This document shows, in pieces, positions 9,610 to 19,527 of a DNA stretch of 64,000 bases. Under the pieces are notes generated by a model. That model made no database searches. It saw only the letters and a list, made by a program, of their open reading frames with translations, and was not told the origin of the DNA. A program made the position numbers and the translations under genes. Source of the DNA: Anodontia alba (taxonomy: Eukaryota > Mollusca > Bivalvia > Lucinida > Lucinidae); contig OZ024823.1 in the NCBI GenBank assembly GCA_964016985.1, forward strand, positions 133,382,112 to 133,446,111, written 5' to 3'. Position 1 is the first letter of the stretch; the number at the start of each line of letters is the position of its first letter.

Positions 9610-12237
9610 TCATAGAGTAAAGTTTTCAGTGATATATGCAGGAGCTACATTATTATAGATTTTAAACATAAATTTAGCTTTCCTTAGATATAGCCGATCA
9701 TAAACAGACATGATTTTCAAAGAGTTCATTGCACTATTGGGATCATCTACATTGTAATCAAGAATAACCTTGCATGCTCTCTTCTGTAATTTGAAGATCT
9801 TATGTTTATTGGACTCAGAAGAACTTCCCCAAACAATATTGCAAAAGTCAATATGGGGTTGAATGTATGACTTATAGAATTGAATTCTATGATCTTGGGA
9901 TAAGAATTTCTTAATTTTTGATAAAAGCCAAACACTTGAAGCAATTTTCTTTGTCAGGTGTTTGATGTGAATGGACCAAGTCAAATTATTATCAACAAAC
10001 ACACCTAGGATTTTATCACCTGAAATAGTATGGAGAGATTCATTATTGAATTTAAGAGCAAGGTTATCATTGATGAGCTTTTGTCGCTTTTGATTTGTTG
10101 TCACTAGCATGACTTTTGTTTTTGAGGAATTTAAAATCATACCATTTCCCCTACACCAGATGTGTAGATTGTTCAAAGCAGATTGAAGGTTGTTCTCAAT
10201 CTGTTCCACGGAATCCTGAACATCGTATAAAGTTGTGTCATCAGCATAAAGATCCGTAAAAACATTGTTTGTGTACAAAGGCAAGTCATTAATAAAAAGT
10301 AAGAATAAAAGAGGCCCCAAAATAGACCCTTGAGGTACACCACATGAAATATGTTGAAAATCTGATTTACTGTTATTAATTGTCACCTGCTGCTTTCTGT
10401 TAGTCAAGTAAGTATCAAACCACATTAGGGCATCATCTTTTATGCCATATATTTCTAGTTTATTTATTAGAATTTGATGATCCACAAGATCAAAAGCTTT
10501 CTTAAAGTCAACTAATACAACACCAACCATTTTACTTTTATCAATGGCATTCAGCCATAAATCAATCATATTTACAAGGGCAGTTTCACATGAATGCTGT
10601 GCTCTGAATCCAGATTGGGTTTTATGTAGTAATTTATAATGATGCAAAAAATTTGAGAGGCTTTCATGAACATGTTTTTCAAGTACTTTGGATAAGACAG
10701 GTAAAATTGAGATTGGACGGTAATTATTAACATCTTCATGTGGACCATTTTTATACAGGGGGGCTACTTTGGCTTCTTTCCATTTGCTTGGAAAAACAGA
10801 CTTGGTAATACTATGGTTGCATATAAAAGTTATTTCATCAGCTATAAGTGGAGCAGCAAGTCTGAGCAGACGTGGTCCTATCATATCAGTACCTGTTGCT
10901 TTATTGATGTCAATATTACTGAGAAATTTTGAAACTTTTTCTTTTTGGATTGATGGTATGACAAACTTCGTACCTTCAGGAAGCTTCTCGTGACAGAATT
11001 CTCTTAATTTATCATGATTTGTGTTTATGACAGGTTCCTTTATTTTTGATGCAACATTAACAAAGAAGTTGTTGAATTTATTTGCCATTTCTGTCGAATC
11101 CTCAATGACAGTGTCACCGACTTTTACAGATGTTACTATAGACTGCCTATGTTGACCTTTACCCGCTCCTAATTCCTGAAATAGTTTATAGATACTACCT
11201 GGATTACCTTTATTATTGTCTATGAATGTTTGATACTGAGCCTTTTTAGAATTATGAATGAGTTTAATAACCTTATTTCTCCAGATCTTGTATTCTGTAT
11301 CATTTCCAACAGATTTATGCCTGTCCCTGCATTTTATTGCATCAAGAATTTGTGGTGACATCCATTGAGGTTGAGTTTTATGTTTGACCCTGTGTTGTTT
11401 AACTGGTACATGTTTGTCCACTACTTGCAAAAACAGATCCAGCCAGGCTTCCATTATGTCATCTGTATCATCAAATAATTTTATGGTATCCCATGGAACA
11501 GACTGAAGATCTTCAATAAATCTTTCCTCATCAAAATTGTTAAAACTCCTGTAAGAAATTGTAAAGTGATTTTTATTTGGGGGCTGAATATGCATCTTTC
11601 TCGTAAAAAATACGGGGAAGTGATCACTAAGCCCAATTTTTGGTACTTGTAGAGAATTAACATTTTCTGGACAATTGGAATAAACATGGTCTATCAAAGT
11701 TCTGGAATCACTTGTTACTCTGGTAGCTTCAGAAACTAACTGGGTTAAACCATAAGGTTCCATATAATCTGTCCAGGCATTTTTGATTTGATCATTCAAA
11801 AGGTCTCTGTTAATATCTCCCATTAAATATAATTCCTTCTCTTCCCCTAAAATATTTTCTATGCAATCTTCAAAAATTGAGTTCCACTGAACGGTAGAAT
11901 TTGGGGGTCTGTAAATATTACCTACGAGAAATGGTTTACTTTTAGCTGGTTTAATTTCAAGCCATATGCATTCAAGACTTTCATGTTCAAGGTCGGTTCT
12001 TCTTCTACAGCAAATGTCATCCTTTACATAAACTAGTAGGCCACCCCCAGAGTTTGTTTCTCTGTCCTTCCTAAAGGGCTTTTGGTAACCCTTAATTTCA
12101 AAGGATGAGTTAGGGTGGATGGCATTTAATTTAGTCTCACTTAAGCCTAGAACATGAATTTGATTTTTGTCAGACTCCAGTAACAAGCGAACCTGATCAG
12201 TTTTATTGCTTATACCTTGTACATTTATGTGACCCAT
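9610..12237 (-). CDS. LINE endonuclease-reverse transcriptase ORF (CR1/L2-like)
   Basis: 875 codons. Residues 1-210 are an APE-type endonuclease: N5 (INVQG), E34 (GLSETK), GNIYRPPN at 107-114, D141 and N143 (MGDIN), D183-H184, and S204-D205-H206 (GLSDHFPV). Residues about 480-760 are a reverse transcriptase: NYRPIS 505-510, SGFR 542-545, D577 in VDFKKAFD, GVPQGSILGPLLF 633-645, and the catalytic YADD at 664-667. All key residues are present and no frameshift is seen. The first Met lies only five residues before the catalytic Asn, so it is probably an internal Met of a longer original ORF cut by 5' truncation. The TGA at 9610-9612 looks premature: the frame stays open for 65 more codons to a TGA at 9412-9414, with a typical LINE C-terminal segment (RTEYFKHSMRYSG, then WNSLPEEVK). 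Probably inactive; DNA nicking and target-primed reverse transcription are the family's known activities. Confidence 0.9.
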   Translation of the reverse strand: MGHINVQGISNKTDQVRLLLESDKNQIHVLGLSETKLNAIHPNSSFEIKGYQKPFRKDRETNSGGGLLVYVKDDICCRRRTDLEHESLECIWLEIKPAKSKPFLVGNIYRPPNSTVQWNSIFEDCIENILGEEKELYLMGDINRDLLNDQIKNAWTDYMEPYGLTQLVSEATRVTSDSRTLIDHVYSNCPENVNSLQVPKIGLSDHFPVFFTRKMHIQPPNKNHFTISYRSFNNFDEERFIEDLQSVPWDTIKLFDDTDDIMEAWLDLFLQVVDKHVPVKQHRVKHKTQPQWMSPQILDAIKCRDRHKSVGNDTEYKIWRNKVIKLIHNSKKAQYQTFIDNNKGNPGSIYKLFQELGAGKGQHRQSIVTSVKVGDTVIEDSTEMANKFNNFFVNVASKIKEPVINTNHDKLREFCHEKLPEGTKFVIPSIQKEKVSKFLSNIDINKATGTDMIGPRLLRLAAPLIADEITFICNHSITKSVFPSKWKEAKVAPLYKNGPHEDVNNYRPISILPVLSKVLEKHVHESLSNFLHHYKLLHKTQSGFRAQHSCETALVNMIDLWLNAIDKSKMVGVVLVDFKKAFDLVDHQILINKLEIYGIKDDALMWFDTYLTNRKQQVTINNSKSDFQHISCGVPQGSILGPLLFLLFINDLPLYTNNVFTDLYADDTTLYDVQDSVEQIENNLQSALNNLHIWCRGNGMILNSSKTKVMLVTTNQKRQKLINDNLALKFNNESLHTISGDKILGVFVDNNLTWSIHIKHLTKKIASSVWLLSKIKKFLSQDHRIQFYKSYIQPHIDFCNIVWGSSSESNKHKIFKLQKRACKVILDYNVDDPNSAMNSLKIMSVYDRLYLRKAKFMFKIYNNVAPAYITENFTL

Positions 12238-12247
12238 TCTAAAAAAG

Positions 12248-12392
12248 TAGACGAAAAATTGATTATATTTTTTTTATTTTTTCCCAGAAAATTGCTTAGA
12301 CAACTGGCTTTGAAATGTCAAAGTCTATTTTCTGGGAAAAATAAGAAAAATACCTCAATATGTCCCAGCATGCTAAGCATTAGGTGTCCTGA
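12248..12392. mobile_element. Right part of the LINE-interrupted MITE-D
   Basis: Begins TAGACGAAAAATTGATTATA, the continuation of D after CAAATTCAG. Then TTTTTCCCAGAAAATTG, GAAATGTCAAAGTCTATTTT, ending CAGCATGCTAAGCATTA. Confidence 0.75.
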
Positions 12393-12591
12393 AGCATTTA
12401 TAGCAGCCAAAATGACTGTAGTTTGCACATATTAGGTTAATTTTAAAGGACTGTTTTTGTTTTTATTACCTTAGCCTTTAGCTTGATGAATTTTATTACC
12501 AATGCCCTTTAGCTTGCAAAATTTAAATAATTATTTTTCTTTTGTTGTATGCTAAATTTGCATGGTGAGAGCCAGTAGTTAAAAATAAATG

Positions 12592-12765
12592 TTACCGTAC
12601 TAACCCCCAGCATTGAGACAAACTGTATACACCCAAATCAGATGCTACAGAATGTGGTGTCTGATTTGGGTCTACACTGTTTACTATGTATCCAGCTGAC
12701 ACATCAGGAGAAAGTAAATGGAGTTTTTAAATTTTCAGACATGTATGGAAGGATTAATGTCTAAT
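12592..12765. mobile_element. MITE-C copy
   Basis: Stem ACCCAAATCAGATGCTACAG / GTGGTGTCTGATTTGGGTCT at 12633-12675. Outer ends are eroded (left ACTAACCCCCAGCATTGAGA). Confidence 0.6.
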
Positions 12766-12779
12766 GTCCTCCTTGGAAG

Positions 12780-12992
12780 TTAATGCTTAGCACACTGGGT
12801 AAAATCCTCAGCAGACGACATGCTGAAATATTTTTTCTTATTTTTCCCAGAAAACAAAATTTGACATTTCATGCAAATTGTCTCTAATGAAGACAATTTG
12901 CATGAAATGTCAAATCCTGTTTTCTGGGAAAAATAAGAAAAATACCATCAATTGTCTTCTGCTGAATAAGTCAAGAGAGTGGTAAAGATTAA
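12780..12992. mobile_element. MITE-D copy
   Basis: TTAA at 12780 and 12989; TGCTTAGCACACTGGGTAAA left, CAAGAGAGTGGTAAAGA right. Hairpin GACATTTCATGCAAATTGTC around an AATGA turn. Confidence 0.8.
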
Positions 12993-13019
12993 GACCTAAT
13001 GGAGGATAGATGGATAGTT

Positions 13020-13212
13020 AAAATGTAGGGAAAATAGTGCTAGACAAGCCTGAGCAAACAGTGTAGACCCAGATCAGAAACCACAGAGTATGGCATCTGA
13101 TCAGGGTCTACACTGTTTGCCATTCATTGAGTAATATTTAGACACATCAACAGGTTTAGGACATATATGGTAAGGAGTTGATAGTCAAATATTAAGGGTA
13201 AATGCAGTAAGA
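13020..13212. mobile_element. MITE-C copy
   Basis: AAACAGTGTAGACCCAGATC stem at 13058 pairs with GATCAGGGTCTACACTGTTT; right arm GTAAGGAGTTGATAGTC and AGGGTAAATGCAGTAAG. Confidence 0.7.
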
Positions 13213-13345
13213 GAGGCATTAATAAACTGTGTAGACCCAGATCAGATGCCAAAGAACATGGCATCTGATCAAGGTATACTGTATTTTCCATTCACAGAGC
13301 AATTTTAGACACATCAACATGTTTAGGACATATATGGGTGTGTAC
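13213..13345. mobile_element. Second MITE-C in tandem
   Basis: Directly follows the previous copy: stem GTAGACCCAGATCAGATGCC / GGCATCTGATCAAGG, then GACACATCAACATGTTTAGG. The right end stops at GGACATATATGGG. Confidence 0.6.
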
Positions 13346-13376
13346 ATATTTCGAGAGTATACATGGTATCTCCTAA

Positions 13377-13631
13377 TTAACCCTTAAAGTGCCAAGAAAA
13401 ACTTCATCTGAAAATGTCGTCTGTTTATGTCGTCTGCAGAATATTCTTGCAAACTTTTCAAACCTGTTTTTGCATACCAGCAAACAGTGTGGACCCAGGT
13501 CAGACTGCTCCTAGAGGAGCAGTCTGATCTGGGTCCACACTGTTTGCAAAAATGACTTTTAAAATCACAAGCAGATGACAAAGCAGACGACAATTGTTGA
13601 CAATTGTTGTGATTGGCGCTTTAAGGGTTAA
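13377..13631. mobile_element. MITE-B copy, perfect TTAA duplication
   Basis: TTAA at 13377-13380 and 13628-13631; ends CCCTTAAAGTGCCAAGAAAA and TTGGCGCTTTAAGGG. Hairpin 13480-13550. A short duplication is visible near the right end (GACAATTGTTGACAATTGTT). Confidence 0.85.
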
Positions 13632-13799
13632 GCAGTGATGAAGCATGAGAAAATGTATCTTATAATAGGAGCACTAATCAGCCATTGTGGTCTGGTCCTT
13701 TTTCTTCTTTCACTATACACACTATAGTATAATAGTAAAAGCAGATAATGATTACTCAGAATTTGTGCAGGCTGATCTGAGCATTCATTATCTGCATAC

Positions 13800-14078
13800 A
13801 CATTAAATTAAAGAGGAATGGTTACACTTTCAAGGAGACAACTCTGTCCAAATTGTTTTATTCCTTTCTAAAAAAAGGGTCCATTTTGGAAGGAAAGAAT
13901 TTGCTCCCAGAGGGAGCAAATTCTTTCCTTGCAGGGTAGAACCCTTTTCAGAAAAAGCTTAGTACACTGTGAAGCAAACAGGAAGTCACAAAAGATGTCT
14001 TTCCTTGAGGAAATGCTAAAAAAAAATATACTTAGCGCATCCATTCCCCTGAAAGTCCCTTTCCTCATGTAGTGGTCC
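13800..14078. mobile_element. MITE-J, complete copy
   Basis: Central palindrome GGAAGGAAAGAATTTGCTCC / GGGAGCAAATTCTTTCCTT at 13890-13940. Flanking arms AAGGAGACAACTCTGTCC and GAAGTCACAAAAGATGTC. Parts recur at 0.4-0.8, 47.5 and 53.6 kb. Confidence 0.65.
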
Positions 14079-14243
14079 CTGTGATTTAGTCTACAATTAC
14101 CTGGGGTAGAGCAACAGCACAGTAAAGGTCAAAACAATTTTCTTGTCAGCTCCTACCACAGACAGTTTTATTGAGCAGCCTGGCTGAAAATACAAGTACA
14201 TTGTACAATTTTTTTCTCCATATTTTATGTCTTTTATACCATA

Positions 14244-14453
14244 ATTAACACTTAGCATGCTGGGTTAAAATTTCAATAGGTGACATTTTGAAACACTTTT
14301 CTTCTTTTTCAGAAAATAGGATTTGACATTTCATGCAAATTGTCTCCTCATGAGACAATTTGCATGAAATGTCGAAAGTTATTTTCTGTGGAAAATAAGA
14401 AAAACTATCAGTTTGTTATCTGCTGTATTTGCCCAGAGACTGGTAGTGGTTAA
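14244..14453. mobile_element. MITE-D copy, TTAA on both sides
   Basis: TTAA 14244-14247 and 14450-14453; CACTTAGCATGCTGGGTTAA left, CCCAGAGACTGGTAGTGG right. Hairpin turn CTCATGAG at about 14344. Confidence 0.85.
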
Positions 14454-14555
14454 ATATTATTGAGACTGAAATATAAGATGGATTTTTAATGACACTGGTA
14501 TGTTCAGTTTAATTACTAAACATTTTCTAATATTTCCTTTCTTTTCCCCAAACTC

Positions 14556-14767
14556 TTAACCCTTGTCATGCTGAATAAATTAAGATGCCATGCCCACTTC
14601 TAATTTTCAGCCAATCAGATTACTTGATCCAGGTTGCTGATACAAATTCACATACTTAATGACAAACAGTGCAGATCCAGCAGTTGGATTCTGAAGAACC
14701 TAACTGATCTGGATCTACACTGTTTGCCAAGGCAGGACATATCCGGGTTCAGCAGGACAAGGGTTAA
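14556..14767 (-). mobile_element. MITE-A copy inserted in a MITE-B2 end
   Basis: TTAA flanks, hairpin 14665-14728. The right TTAA continues AAGCACTAACCAAAATTG, the inner part of a B2 terminus, so A appears to have used the TTAA inside the B2 end sequence. Confidence 0.75.
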
Positions 14768-14890
14768 AGCACTAACCAAAATTGTAGCAGACAACATTTA
14801 AAAAAAAAATTCAGAGAAAGTAAGGCTTGACATCTCATGCAAATTATCTGCTAGGCAGACGATATAACATGAAATGTCAAGTACTTGCAA
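14764..14890. mobile_element. MITE-B2, truncated
   Basis: TTAAAGCACTAACC, GTAGCAGACAACATTT, stem GACATCTCATGCAAATTATC to GAAATGTCAAG. The right terminus is missing; a long MITE-E starts at once. Confidence 0.6.
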
Positions 14891-14903
14891 GAAATACAGA
14901 AAA

Positions 14904-15184
14904 ACATTACGAAAACTCGTCTATTCAAATATATAGAAAATTTCACCTCCAAAAACTGAAAATTTTCAGATGAAAAACTCTGATATTTTTCATATTTCTG
15001 CTCAAAACATTGATTGTGGGTACTTGTTAGAACCACCTCACTGAGGCGGTTCTAATGAGCACCCACAATCTATGTTTTTGAGCAGAAATAAGAAAGATAA
15101 TGTATACCCCTGTAAACCCCAGTTTTACTATATAAAAGTGGGGTTTAAGGGGTCAAAATTATATAGGCATGTTTTCGTGATGGA
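14904..15184. mobile_element. Long MITE-E, copy 1
   Basis: About 280 bp with inverted ends ATTACGAAAAC and GTTTTCGTGATG. Inner palindrome ATTGTGGGTACTTGTTAGAA / TTCTAATGAGCACCCACAAT. Co-linear with the copies at 18.3 and 18.9 kb. Confidence 0.75.
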
Positions 15185-15780
15185 TTATCAAGATGGATTA
15201 GTATATTAGTATGTTGAAGAAATCCAATAGTGATTGGCTTTTTCACAATGTAAAATGACATACCTTGTGGTTATTCCCCCCAATGGGGATCTGGTCAGCA
15301 GCACATTTGGTGTGATGGTGTGATAGATGATTAAAAATTAAAAAAATATCAAACATTGATCCTGTGCTGAATTTGCCAAGAGAGTGCTAAATACTTATGT
15401 TCTTTTTGAGAAAACTGAGACTATCTAGCAAATATCTGTACTCTTCAAGCTTGGTCTACATGGCTCAGCCTTCAGAATGTGGATCATTACAAGCATATAT
15501 GGGTTTTGAACATGAAAGCAGCCAATAATTAACAATTTGATAGTCCAACAGTTAACCTATAAGGGTAAAAAGAAAATCATTTGACTGTGAAAGGTCACAG
15601 AACGGGCAGACAAGGCCTTCCAAAAGAGGAAAAAATGAAGTTATCATATGGGCCATGTCAAGCAAAAAAGGGCCTTTGAACATGTGCAAAATTTGCAAAT
15701 TCAGATCACCCAGTGCATGGGCAAATGCACTGGGTGCATGGCCTTTGCATTTTGTAGTATCCAATGATTATAGCCCTGGC
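15185..15780. other. No gene seen
   Basis: Contains a MITE-D right-end scrap (15360-15395, GCTGAATTTGCCAAGAGAGT) and a short hairpin CCAGTGCATGGGC / ATGCACTGG near 15710. Short ORFs here look fortuitous. Confidence 0.4.
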
Positions 15781-16735
15781 ATATGAAGTATTTCGAGGGG
15801 TGTATAGTTTTCAGTTTTCCATTCTTTCATTTGTTCATATGTACATTTGTTTGTTTGTCTTTCTGTCATGTTAGTGGAACTGGGGACCAAGTTTTTGCAC
15901 CAAAGTTTATAAGACCTTACATTATAAAAACCCTTCAATGGATTTCATTTATATTTTGCATGATGGTAGATATAGGTCTAAAGTTTTACTCAGTGCTATC
16001 CCCACCCCAGGGCCTGAGCTTGAGGTCAAGGTCACGGACTTAGAATTTTTATATAAAAGTCTAAATTTTTGCACTTAAGTTTATATAGCTATATCATCAA
16101 GACCCTTTATTGAATTTCATGTATATTTGGCATGATGGAAGATAGGCCTAGACTTCTACTCAGCACAATCCCTACCTTGAGGTCAAGGTCAAAGACTTAG
16201 AATTTTCATATAAAAGTCAAAATGTTTGCATTTAAGTTTATATAGCTATATCATCAAGATCTTTTGATGAATTTCATTTATATTTAGCATGATGTAGATA
16301 TAGGTTAAAAGTTTTACTCAGAGAAATCCCTGTTCCGGGGTGTGCCCTTCAGGTCAAAGTCACCGATTTAGAATATTCATATAAAAGTCAAATTTTTTGC
16401 ATTAAAGTTTACATAGCTATATTATCAAAACCCTTTGATTGATTTCATAAATATTTCGCATGATGATATATATTGGTCTAATGTTTTTCTCAGCGCCGAT
16501 CCCAAGCTTGGGCATGGCTTTGAGGTCGACGACACAGAATTAGATTTTTCATACAAATGTCAAATGTCAAAGTATTTGCTTATATTATAAAGACTGATTG
16601 ATTTCACTGGTATTTGTTATGGTGATAGTTATAGGTCTAAAGTTTTATTTAGCATGATCCCTGACCCAGTACCTAATTACCTTTGAGGTCAAGGTCATGG
16701 GCTTCACATAATGTGTGACTAAATTCTTTCAATGT
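15781..16735. repeat. Tandem array T1a, about 165-bp monomers
   Basis: Four to five diverged monomers, each with GGATTTCATTTATATTT or a variant, GGTCTAAAGTTTTACTCAG and TGAGGTCAAGGTCACGGACT. Motif positions include about 16020, 16175 and 16685. The same monomer family forms T1b and T1c. Confidence 0.75.
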
Positions 16736-16945
16736 TGTATAAATATAGCATATAACTCTCATCTCCAGAGTCATAGCTACTGTTACTTGCACTTAACAAG
16801 AAGAGGCAGTAGCACTGGCCTGGGGTATACATGCCCTCAATGGGCACTTTGTCTAGTTGTTTTATTCAAAAGTGCAGGCTGGTCTGGGCCTTCGCTGTCC
16901 GCATATGCCCAAAGACACTTTTCGGCATGGCATGGCCCATATTTA
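16736..16945. repeat. Unclassified repeat fragment
   Basis: ACTGGCCTGGGGTATACATG with TGGGCACTTTGTCTA recurs at 35.96-36.00 kb next to array T3, so this looks like the tail of a mobile unit. Confidence 0.4.
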
Positions 16946-17110
16946 CCATAAGCATTTGGACAGACACACTTGAGCAAACAATATAGAATCAGAGATTAGA
17001 TGCCACAAAATTAGGGTCTACACTGTTTGCCACAAACCTTTTTAAACACATCAAGAGGTAGTGAAATGGACGTTCAGATTTTAGGACAAGAGGGGTAAGG
17101 AGTTAAGATA
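16946..17110. mobile_element. MITE-C copy
   Basis: GACAGACACACTTGAGCAAA, then a core AGGGTCTACACTGTTTGCC and right arm GGTAAGGAGTTAAGATATCC. The left stem is decayed. Confidence 0.6.
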
Positions 17111-17813
17111 TCCATTTTTTTACATTTTTCTATATAATCTGTACATTTTAGTTGGGTTACAACATGGTTGTTTAGCTAACATGTTTTTGCTTTGGATTCC
17201 AGAAGTAGTGTTATTAACTAGTTGTGGTGTACTGCTCAATTAAAAACACTGCCTCATCTAGAGCCATTGAAACTTTGAGGGGTCAAGTTACCTTTTGTTT
17301 CAGAGGCAAGTTAACCTTTCCAAAACTTAATTAGGTGCAATAAAAATTTGTTGCTTCAGTCTGTGCTTTCAAGCAAACATAATGAAAGTGTCAAATCTAT
17401 AAAACTGACCACTTGAGGGTCAGCCATTCTGTGGTTTTATCACAAGATAAACCACTCTACTGGACAGTTTGTTTAGTAAACAGAACCACCAAATAGGTTT
17501 GAATTTTGGGATTTTCATGCTAGGTTTTGGAGTTTTCATGGGGAATTTTTAGTTTCCTTTGATGTCTAGGTTTGATTGATAAATTTAATATTGATTTTAG
17601 TTTCAAATGATCAGTTTTAATGAGCTAGGGAGTATTCTTGACCTTCTAACAAATGTCCTTGATAAACCCTGGAAGATCCTTGTTTGTTGATAATAGGATT
17701 ATTATAAGGTAGGTAACCTGTTCCTTAACAAGGAATTTGAAGTCTTATATTACCTTTCAAGAGTTCTTGAAATTCATTTTTGTGCTCTTCGTGTTGGAGT
17801 GACTTTAACCGCT
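17111..17813. other. About 700 bp without recognised element
   Basis: AT-rich sequence with no long ORF and no repeat I could match elsewhere in the window. Confidence 0.5.
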
Positions 17814-18228
17814 AAAGTGCCAATCACAACTGCAGCGGATGACATTCTGAAATGTTTTTGTTTACTTTTTTGGGAAAATAATGCAAATTGACATTTCATG
17901 CAAATTGTATGTTAAACAGATGATTCATATGAAATGTTAAGCCTTGTTTTCTCTGAAAATGATAATAATAAAAAATACCAGTTAGGACTGCTGCAGTTTT
18001 GCTCGGTGCTTTAACCCATTGTAGACTGAATGAACTCACCCACAATATATATCGGAAGTGTCCAATTTCAAGTTTAGGTATGTCAGGCTATGAGATTTAG
18101 ATATTCCTGGAGAAAAATGGCTAAACTATTTGCAAACAGTGGAGACCCTGATCAGACGCATTCTGTGTCTCCACTGTTTGCCAATTACCCTTTTACGGGT
18201 CTCCCGACTACAATGGGTTAAGGGTAGA
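17814..18228. mobile_element. MITE-B2 interrupted by MITE-H
   Basis: B2 runs TTAACCGCTAAAGTGCCAAT through its hairpin to GGTGCTTTAA at 18014. The expected final GGG reappears after the MITE-H as TTAAGGGTAG. H therefore sits in the TTAA inside the B2 end. Confidence 0.75.
18011..18221. mobile_element. MITE-H copy
   Basis: TTAA 18011-18014 and 18218-18221; ends CCCATTGTAGACTGAATGAA and CCGACTACAATGGG. The core is shortened (GAGACCCTGATCAGACGCAT, then GTCTCCACTGTTTGCC). Confidence 0.8.
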
Positions 18229-18292
18229 AAAATGTGAATACATGTATTATTTTCCATGTCAGTTAGATTTTTATCTTTAATGAGCTGCAGTC

Positions 18293-18575
18293 ATCACGAA
18301 AACATACCTATATAATTTTGACCCCCTTAAACCTCACTTTTATGTAGTAAAACTGGGGTTTACAGGGGTATACATTATTTTTCTTATTTCTGCTCAAAAA
18401 CATAGATTGTGGGTACTCGTCAGAACCGCCTCGCTGAGGCGTTTCTGACGAGTACCAACAATCTCTGTTTTGAGCAGACACAAGAAAAATATCAGTGATT
18501 TTTATCTGAAAATTTTCAGTTTTTGGAGATGAAATTTTTCTATATATTTGAATAGACGTGTTTTCGTAATGGAGC
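18293..18575. mobile_element. Long MITE-E, copy 2 (opposite orientation)
   Basis: Starts ATCACGAAAACATACCTATA, ends GACGTGTTTTCGTAATGG. Perfect inner stem GTACTCGTCAGAACCGCCTC / GAGGCGTTTCTGACGAGTAC. Confidence 0.75.
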
Positions 18576-18904
18576 AAAAAAGATACTAGTTGCACTTTAA
18601 ACTGCATATACCAGCTTATGTTGTTGCTTGTCTGTGCAGTAAAGTCAGGATCTATACCATTCATCATAATAATAGAGTCATGAAATGCACAGAATTATCC
18701 GACTTTGCAGTGGCACAGACTGATTATAGTTTAACATTAATATAGTAATTAATATACATAAATATAGTTTAACTACCTTTTTTATTTGTCATGACCCAGC
18801 TGAATTAAAAATTTGCAAAGCAAGCAGATTTTTTATCTGTAAAGTGCCACATTTACTAAAAAAGGAATCTTTGGTAAATACGGGGGGTAAACTTTTCTCT
18901 CTCT
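18576..18904. other. No gene or repeat recognised
   Basis: AT-rich spacer between two long MITE-E copies. Confidence 0.4.
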
Positions 18905-19184
18905 TTACGAAAACACACCTATTCAAATGTATAGAAACTTTCACGTCCAAAAACTGAAAAATTTCAGATAAAAAACTGATATTTTTCGTATATCTGCTCG
19001 AAACATAGATTGTGGGTACTTGTTAGAACCACCTCCGCCTGGGTGAAGTGGTTCTAATGAGTACCCACAATCTATGTTTTTGAGCAAAAATAAGAAAAAT
19101 AATGTATACCCCTGTAAACCACAGTTTTACTATATAAAAGTGGGGTTTAAGGGGGTCAAAATTATATAGGCATGTTTTCGTGAT
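18905..19184. mobile_element. Long MITE-E, copy 3
   Basis: Same order as copy 1: TTACGAAAACACACCTATTC, stem TTGTGGGTACTTGTTAGAAC, then GTGGGGTTTAAGGGGGTC and GTTTTCGTGATG. Confidence 0.75.
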
Positions 19185-19299
19185 GCATAGTGAATTCAGT
19201 GGTGACCAGCTTTTATAACCAGCCTTTATAATCATGATATTATATTGGTTTTATTTTAGTGGATGTATCAAACATGATTATAAGAATAAATATTTTGTC

Positions 19300-19480
19300 A
19301 CTGGAGACTCGAGCCAGCCTACTGTCTGTTTAGCACTCCCAACTGTGGATCACAAGGTCCCGAGTTCAAATCCTGCTGGAATTCAGCTCATGATTATAGC
19401 ATCCTCACCCTCCCATTGTGTAGGTATGACTTAAATACTGTTGCAAGAGATGTAAAACATTAGGTGTAGCCCCTATTGTG
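19300..19480 (+). mobile_element. tRNA-related SINE fragment (third type)
   Basis: B-box-like CGAGTTCAAATCCTGCTGG at about 19361 after GTTTAGCACTCCCAACTGTG. The 3' part ends GTTGCAAGAGATGTAAAAC. No second copy in the window, so the call is tentative. Confidence 0.4.
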
Positions 19481-19527
19481 ACTGTTGCCAGACCACATTA
19501 AAAATCTAACTGATTTATTGTAAAACT

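Larger units (their letters stand above)
8093..12247 (-). mobile_element. CR1/L2-type LINE, 5' truncated
   Basis: Minus-strand non-LTR retrotransposon. Its 3' terminus is a (TAAG)n run at 8092-8115, followed by a 3' UTR interrupted by two MITE-A copies and several A-rich runs. The endonuclease-RT ORF occupies 9610-12237, and the element stops only about 10 bp upstream of that ORF, so ORF1 and the 5' UTR are absent. No long target duplication is visible, which fits CR1/L2 families ending in short tandem repeats. It interrupts a MITE-D (8065-8092 and 12248-12392). A related 3' end lies at 26246-26600. Confidence 0.85.

Noticed and set aside
10738..10993. Plus-strand ORFs within the LINE
   Set aside because: Shadows of the minus-strand reverse transcriptase frame.
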